Of a DNA stretch of 18,735 nucleotides, positions 14,878 to 18,735 are shown one piece after another (position 1 is the first letter of the stretch; every line of letters begins with the position of its first letter). The translations under genes were made by a program, and so were the position numbers. The stretch is from Salinivirga sp964413185 (GTDB lineage Bacteria > Bacteroidota > Bacteroidia > Bacteroidales > Salinivirgaceae), in the NCBI GenBank assembly GCA_964413185.1, contig CAYPSX010000061.1:1-18735 (forward strand), given 5' to 3'. The notes under the pieces are model-generated. The model saw nothing but the letters and a program-made list of their open reading frames with translations. It was not told the DNA's origin and made no database searches.

Positions 14878-15327
14878 TTATTTGTTTCGACAATCGCTAC
14901 ATAATCCATATAAATAAAAACCATGATAACTAATATCGAAATCGTTGTTGGCAGCAACATCCTTTTCAATTTTTTTGATACGTGGGTCGGAGAATTCGAT
15001 CACCTTACCACATTTTGTACAAATAAGATGATCGTGCTCAGCAGAATTATATGCTTTTTCAAATTGTGCGATATTTTTCCCAAATTGATGTTTGATAACC
15101 AAACTACACTCCAACAACAGTTCAATTGTGTTGTATAGCGTTGCTCTGGAAACCCTGTAATTATTATTTTTCATGAAGATATACAGCGATTCAACATCGA
15201 AATGGCCTTCGTGAGAATATATTTCGTCTAAAATAGCAAAGCGTTCAGGTGTTTTTCGGTGGCCGGTAGTCTCCAAATAGTTAGCGAATCGCTCTCTTAC
15301 TGCTTCTTTTGTCTCCATAGTATTCAT
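14878..15327 (-). CDS. Fur-family metal-dependent repressor (Fur or PerR type)
   Basis: A 149-residue Fur-family regulator. The winged-helix part includes TGHRKTPERFAILDEIYSH (21-39) and the recognition region YRVSRATLYNTIELL (57-71). Structural zinc is expected at Cys103/Cys106 and Cys143/Cys146. Regulatory metal ligands are likely His42, Glu90, His98 and His100. HDHLICTKCGKVIEFSD (98-114) is close to E. coli Fur. Position 90 is Glu, as in Fur; peroxide-sensing PerR has Asp at the equivalent place, and replacing it with Glu makes PerR less responsive to peroxide. The neighbour on the same strand is a peroxiredoxin, which argues for PerR, so the sequence and context disagree. The ATG at 15327 is used; a second ATG three codons later is possible. 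A promoter candidate with an embedded palindrome lies just upstream. Confidence 0.93.
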   Translation of the reverse strand: MNTMETKEAVRERFANYLETTGHRKTPERFAILDEIYSHEGHFDVESLYIFMKNNNYRVSRATLYNTIELLLECSLVIKHQFGKNIAQFEKAYNSAEHDHLICTKCGKVIEFSDPRIKKIEKDVAANNDFDISYHGFYLYGLCSDCRNK

Positions 15328-15353
15328 ATCTGGTCTAATTAAAAAGAACAGTT

Positions 15354-15385
15354 CAAATATATAATTTTATTTAGATTAAATCAAT
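15354..15385 (-). promoter_or_regulatory. Promoter candidate for the Fur-family gene
   Basis: On the minus strand, ATTG (15385-15382), a 20-base spacer, then TATATTTG (15361-15354). The -7 box matches TAnnTTTG perfectly; the -33 box has one mismatch. Transcription would start near 15347, about 20 bases before the start codon. It lies in the 108-base gap after rel, so the regulator can be expressed apart from it. Confidence 0.6.
15369..15381. promoter_or_regulatory. Inverted repeat inside the Fur-family promoter, possible operator
   Basis: ATTTA-GAT-TAAAT is a perfect 5+5 inverted repeat with a 3-base centre. It lies wholly inside the spacer between the -33 and -7 boxes of the candidate promoter, where a bound dimer would block RNA polymerase. 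That placement fits autorepression, which is common for Fur-family genes. The short length and AT content keep this tentative. Confidence 0.35.
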
Positions 15386-15435
15386 TTATTAATATGTATG
15401 CTGGAATTATTTTGGGCAACAGGCACCCATTTATA

Positions 15436-17652
15436 TTATTTTTTGTTATCGTGTTCACGCCAAACGCGCGACAATCCTTTGATATCCTTTAGATCGTGGA
15501 TAAGTCTTTGTAAATCTTCCCGATTGTACACATAGAGTTCTATCCAGCCATTGAAAGTATTATTATGTGTTTCGAAGTGTATTGTGCGTATATTGGCTCT
15601 CAGCTCTTTTGAAATAATGGCTGTAACACCGTGAACGATGCCGGGTTGGTCAATTCCTTCTAACCGTATATTGGCAAGGAAAGCCATTGCTTTGTGCGAA
15701 GTCCATTTTACTTTTACAATTCGATCTCCATAGCCTGAAGATAATTTTACTGCTTCAGAACAAGTTGATTTATGTATAAAAATTGTATTTTCTTCGGGTT
15801 CGAAATACCCGATAACGGAATCGCCGGGTATTGGATTGCAACAGTCGGCAATTTGATATTGCTGCGTTATGTCTTTATCAGATATTTTGAGGGTCTTCTT
15901 TCTGTCGAAAACAATACTTTGCTCTTCAGTCCCGGTTTTTCCTTCGCTTTTTACAGACCAGAAGCGCATCCATTTTGGGGCAACCCTTGATTTAAGTACT
16001 TTTTTAATGTCGGAAATTGTGATTGTTCCTTTTCCCAGACCGTAAAAAATATCTTCTTTGCTATTCACGCCCAAACGATCGCGCAACCGCATAAATAATC
16101 GTTCACTTAATTTGATGTCTTGGTTATTAATCAACTCCAGGTAAATTTTCTTGCCTTCTTCAATAACGGCATTGCGCAATTTGTTGAAATACGAGCGTAT
16201 GCCGTTTTTAGCTTTTGCAGTAGCTACCATGCCCATCCATTCATATTTGGGTTGAGCTTTTCCTGAAGTAATAATTCGCACCTGGTCGCCACTGTTCAAT
16301 TTGGTTGTAAGTGGCAGGCTTTTGTGATTTATTTCTGCGTATAAAGCTTCATTACCCACTTCAGTGTGTATTTCGTAAGCAAAATCTAGAGCCAGAGCAT
16401 CTTGCGGAAGGTTTATCAACTCTCCTTTAGGCGTAAAAACCATAATCTCATTGGTATAGAGATTCAGCTTCACGTCATCGAGAAAATCAAGGGCATTGGC
16501 ATCGGGAGTCTCTATAGTTTCCCTGATTTTTTCCAGCCAGCGGTCAAGTTCACTTTCCTGATCGTGTTGTCCTTTATATTTCCAGTGTGCAGCAAAGCCG
16601 CGCTCAGCAACTTCATTCATGCGTCGGGTGCGAATTTGTACTTCGACCCAGCGCCCGTTGGGACCCATAACGGTACTGTGCAGAGCTTCGTACCCGTTTG
16701 CTTTGGGGGCATTCACCCAGTCGCGCAGGCGATCTGGGCGGGGTTGGTAAATATCGGTAATTAGGGAATATATTTTATAACATTGTTCTTTTTCTTCGCC
16801 TTGCCCCTTTTTTGGTGTAAAGATTATTCGGATGGCAAAAAGGTCATAAATTTGTTCAAAAGTAACGCCTTTTTTTTGCATTTTTTGCCATATACTATAA
16901 ACCGATTTTGGTCTTCCGGATATATCAAAATCGTAACCGGCATCAGTCATTCTTGCTGCAATGGGCAGTGAAAACTTATTGATGAAGTTTGTTCTTTTTT
17001 GGTCGGATTCTTGTAATTTTTGATTAAGTCGCTGATAATCTTCCGGATGCCTGTACCGAAAACTGATATCTTCCAGTTCAGTTTTCATTTGGTAAAGACC
17101 AAGTCTGTGTGCCAATGGGGCGTAGAGAAACAATGTTTCTCCGGCAATTTTAAGCTGCTTATTTGCCGGCATGCTTTCCAATGTGCGCATATTGTGCAGC
17201 CTGTCAGCCAGTTTGATGAGAATAACACGTACATCATCGGACATACTGAGCAGGATTTTCCTGAAATTTTCGGCCTGAAGTGATGACCGGTGATCAAATA
17301 CACCTGACATTTTGGTGAGGCCTTCTACCATATCGGCAACTTTTTCGCCAAAAAACTGTGCGATATCGTCGCGTGAATATTCTGTATCTTCAACTACATC
17401 GTGCAATAAAGCTGTTATAATGGATGTTGTGCCTAACATTATTTCGCTTGCAGTTATTTCAGCTACAGCAATAGGATGAAAAATATAAGGCTCACCGGAC
17501 TTCCTGCGAACCGGATAATGCGCCTTATAAGCAAATTCAAAAGCTTCTGTAATGCGGTCTATATCTTCTTGTTTTCTCGACTTAACAGCTTTTGCTTTTA
17601 ACTTATCAAACTCGGCATAAACAGTATCTCTTTCTTCGGGCGTAAACTCCAT
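15436..17652 (-). CDS. rel: Bifunctional (p)ppGpp synthetase/hydrolase (Rel/SpoT)
   Basis: A 738-residue long RSH protein that makes and breaks the alarmone (p)ppGpp. The N-terminal HD hydrolase has His59, the HD pair His84-Asp85 in LLHDVVEDT, and Asp150 in KLADRLHNMRT, so hydrolysis should be active. The synthetase has GRPKSVYSIWQKM (246-258), YDLFAIRI (269-276), YEALHSTVMGP (321-331) and EVQIRT (337-342), so it also looks active. Regulatory parts follow: TGS at about 400-462, a zinc-finger region with Cys604-Cys605, His627 and Cys631, and an ACT domain at about 658-735. Retention of both sets of catalytic residues separates it from RelA, which has lost the HD site. It diverges from the glycosyltransferase gene across a 194-base gap. 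I recall Rel next to a Fur-family gene in other Bacteroidota, often followed by purA; here peroxiredoxin follows instead. Confidence 0.97.
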   Translation of the reverse strand: MEFTPEERDTVYAEFDKLKAKAVKSRKQEDIDRITEAFEFAYKAHYPVRRKSGEPYIFHPIAVAEITASEIMLGTTSIITALLHDVVEDTEYSRDDIAQFFGEKVADMVEGLTKMSGVFDHRSSLQAENFRKILLSMSDDVRVILIKLADRLHNMRTLESMPANKQLKIAGETLFLYAPLAHRLGLYQMKTELEDISFRYRHPEDYQRLNQKLQESDQKRTNFINKFSLPIAARMTDAGYDFDISGRPKSVYSIWQKMQKKGVTFEQIYDLFAIRIIFTPKKGQGEEKEQCYKIYSLITDIYQPRPDRLRDWVNAPKANGYEALHSTVMGPNGRWVEVQIRTRRMNEVAERGFAAHWKYKGQHDQESELDRWLEKIRETIETPDANALDFLDDVKLNLYTNEIMVFTPKGELINLPQDALALDFAYEIHTEVGNEALYAEINHKSLPLTTKLNSGDQVRIITSGKAQPKYEWMGMVATAKAKNGIRSYFNKLRNAVIEEGKKIYLELINNQDIKLSERLFMRLRDRLGVNSKEDIFYGLGKGTITISDIKKVLKSRVAPKWMRFWSVKSEGKTGTEEQSIVFDRKKTLKISDKDITQQYQIADCCNPIPGDSVIGYFEPEENTIFIHKSTCSEAVKLSSGYGDRIVKVKWTSHKAMAFLANIRLEGIDQPGIVHGVTAIISKELRANIRTIHFETHNNTFNGWIELYVYNREDLQRLIHDLKDIKGLSRVWREHDNKK

Positions 17653-17789
17653 CTAAATATCCTTATATTTTTGAATTTTCATATATGTAAAAAATAATGG
17701 ATATTCGCGTATCGCTTTTCCATTATCAATTTGGGCTTTAAGTTAATCATCTTTTTGCATTATTAATCAAAAATTTTGCCTAAATCCAT

Positions 17790-17797
17790 TACATTTG
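17790..17797 (+). promoter_or_regulatory. Possible -7 element upstream of the glycosyltransferase
   Basis: TACATTTG matches the TAnnTTTG box exactly and lies 49 bases before the ATG at 17847, but no TTTG occurs at the right distance upstream (the nearest are 11 and 32 bases away). The rest of the 194-base divergent gap 17653-17846 is AT-rich, and I found no convincing promoter for rel in it. Confidence 0.3.
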
Positions 17798-17846
17798 CCT
17801 TCACAAATTTTCTCAAAGGAATTCTTGATCTATTATTCGAAAGAAT

Positions 17847-18735
17847 ATGAAAAAAGTTGCAGTTGTTATCTTAAATTGGAATGGAGAAAAGATGTTGAAA
17901 ACGTATCTCCCTTCTGTTATTTCACATACCGATAAGAATCTTGCTGATATTATAGTTATAGATAATGGATCGAGCGACAATTCTATTGAAATGTTGAAAG
18001 ATAGATTTCCGGAGGTAAGAATCATTACCCTTGACCAGAATTACGGGTTTGCAGAAGGGTACAACCGTGGCCTGGCAGAGTGTCAGGCAGAGTATTTTGT
18101 GCTTCTGAATTCTGACATTGAGGTAACACCGAACTGGCTGAACCCGATGATTAATGAAATGGATGGAGCTCAGGAAGTAGCTGCAGCACAGCCAAAAATA
18201 AGAGCATTACTCGATAAAGAAAAATTTGAATATGCCGGTGCAGCCGGAGGATATTTAGACAGGTATGGCTTTCCATTTTGCCGGGGACGCGTAATTGCAA
18301 CCAATGAGAAGGATAACGGGCAATACGATACTCCTGCTTCTGTGATGTGGGCTACAGGAGCTTGTCTTGTTGTGCGGTCTGAAGTTTTTAACAAAGTTGG
18401 AGGACTGGATGGCCGTTTTTTTGCTCATATGGAAGAAATTGATTTGTGCTGGCGAATGAAAAATCAGGGATATAGAATAATGACTTATCCCCAGTCTACT
18501 GTTTATCATTTGGGCGGAGGAACGCTATCTACCGATTCGCCGAGAAAACTCTTCCTAAACTATCGCAACAATTTGCTGCTTTTATATAAGAACCTCCCCC
18601 GAAAAAGGCTGAAAAGAATTATGGTAACTCGCTGGATAATTGATATTATTTCGGCGTTTGTTTTTGTATTGCAGGGAAAACCGAAAAGTGCAATACAAGT
18701 ACCCAAAGCGCATTTTTCTTTTCAAAGAATGAGAC
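17847..18735 (+). CDS. Glycosyltransferase family 2, partial (3' end beyond window)
   Basis: The frame from ATG 17847 stays open to the window end, giving 296 residues without a stop. It opens MKKVAVVILNWNGEKML and has the GT-A fold signatures of family 2, rhamnosyltransferase/WbbL-like: IDNGSSDNS (38-46), QNYGFAEGYNRG (64-75), the metal-site region LLNSDIEV (87-94), ATGACLVVRSEVF (169-181) and FFAHMEEIDLCWRM (191-204), whose acidic pair is the likely catalytic base region. After it come YHLGGGT and a basic, partly hydrophobic C-terminal part (residues 234-275) that may touch the membrane. It should move a sugar from a nucleotide-sugar donor to a surface-glycan acceptor on the inner face of the membrane; neither sugar can be inferred. 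It may open a surface-polysaccharide cluster beyond the window, which I cannot see. Confidence 0.93.
   Translation, partial: MKKVAVVILNWNGEKMLKTYLPSVISHTDKNLADIIVIDNGSSDNSIEMLKDRFPEVRIITLDQNYGFAEGYNRGLAECQAEYFVLLNSDIEVTPNWLNPMINEMDGAQEVAAAQPKIRALLDKEKFEYAGAAGGYLDRYGFPFCRGRVIATNEKDNGQYDTPASVMWATGACLVVRSEVFNKVGGLDGRFFAHMEEIDLCWRMKNQGYRIMTYPQSTVYHLGGGTLSTDSPRKLFLNYRNNLLLLYKNLPRKRLKRIMVTRWIIDIISAFVFVLQGKPKSAIQVPKAHFSFQRMR

Noticed and set aside
14848..15381. Shared operator motif upstream of both the Fur-family and peroxiredoxin genes
   Set aside because: Each gap has an AT-rich palindrome, but the two sequences do not match well enough to call one motif.
15412..15430. GC-rich patch just after the rel stop, checked as a terminator on the minus strand
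   Set aside because: Only three firm G-C pairs plus two G-T pairs, followed by AAAATAATT rather than a T tract.
16402..16764. 120-codon open frame on the plus strand inside rel
   Set aside because: It lies antisense to a highly conserved RSH gene, has no family resemblance, and its composition mirrors the real coding strand.
1..18735. CRISPR array, transposon, integrase, prophage or toxin-antitoxin pair
   Set aside because: No spaced direct repeats, terminal inverted repeats or matching protein families were seen; the only repeats are the protein-level ones in the propeller gene.

Overview
The window looks like ordinary core chromosome of a Bacteroidota bacterium, most likely Bacteroidales/Marinilabiliales-like. 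Four things point there. SecA is about 1,090 residues long, with the extra N-terminal segment and helicase-domain insertion typical of this phylum. The 51-residue DUF4295 protein, essentially confined to this phylum, follows bL33. A DUF6913-type gene directly precedes dapA. Most start codons have A-rich leaders without Shine-Dalgarno sites, and several intergenic gaps fit the phylum's TTTG / TAnnTTTG promoter pattern. The order-level guess is inference only.

Layout, plus strand, 1-14151: UPF0316 membrane protein and cinA (56-1862); a ribosomal-protein cluster rpmB, rpmG, DUF4295/bL38 with its own promoter candidate and terminator (1904-2633); ftsY, rimO and a BASS-family sodium symporter, closely spaced (2680-5917); a PlsC-type acyltransferase and a class IV aminotransferase (6021-8161); then secA, a DUF6913-like gene, dapA and an exported eight-bladed beta-propeller gene (8367-14151), the last three overlapping or almost touching.

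Layout, minus strand, 14151-17652: bifunctional Rel/SpoT, then a Fur-family regulator, then a typical 2-Cys peroxiredoxin, read right to left and ending at a hairpin shared with the convergent propeller gene. A glycosyltransferase family 2 gene diverges from rel at 17847 and is cut by the window end. No stretch over 300 bases lacks a gene. I see no rRNA, tRNA, CRISPR array, insertion sequence, integrase or phage gene.

Functionally the window joins translation (bL28, bL33, bL38, RimO), protein targeting and export (FtsY, SecA, and an exported propeller as a client), lysine/peptidoglycan precursor synthesis (DapA), lipid acylation, and stress control (ppGpp enzyme, Fur-family repressor, peroxiredoxin). 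I find no clear new defence or mobile system. The points most worth a second look are an isolated strong Shine-Dalgarno before rpmG, a 17-codon ORF that exactly bridges ftsY and a TTG-started rimO, a palindrome inside the predicted promoter of the Fur-family gene, and the overlapping DUF6913-dapA-propeller genes.
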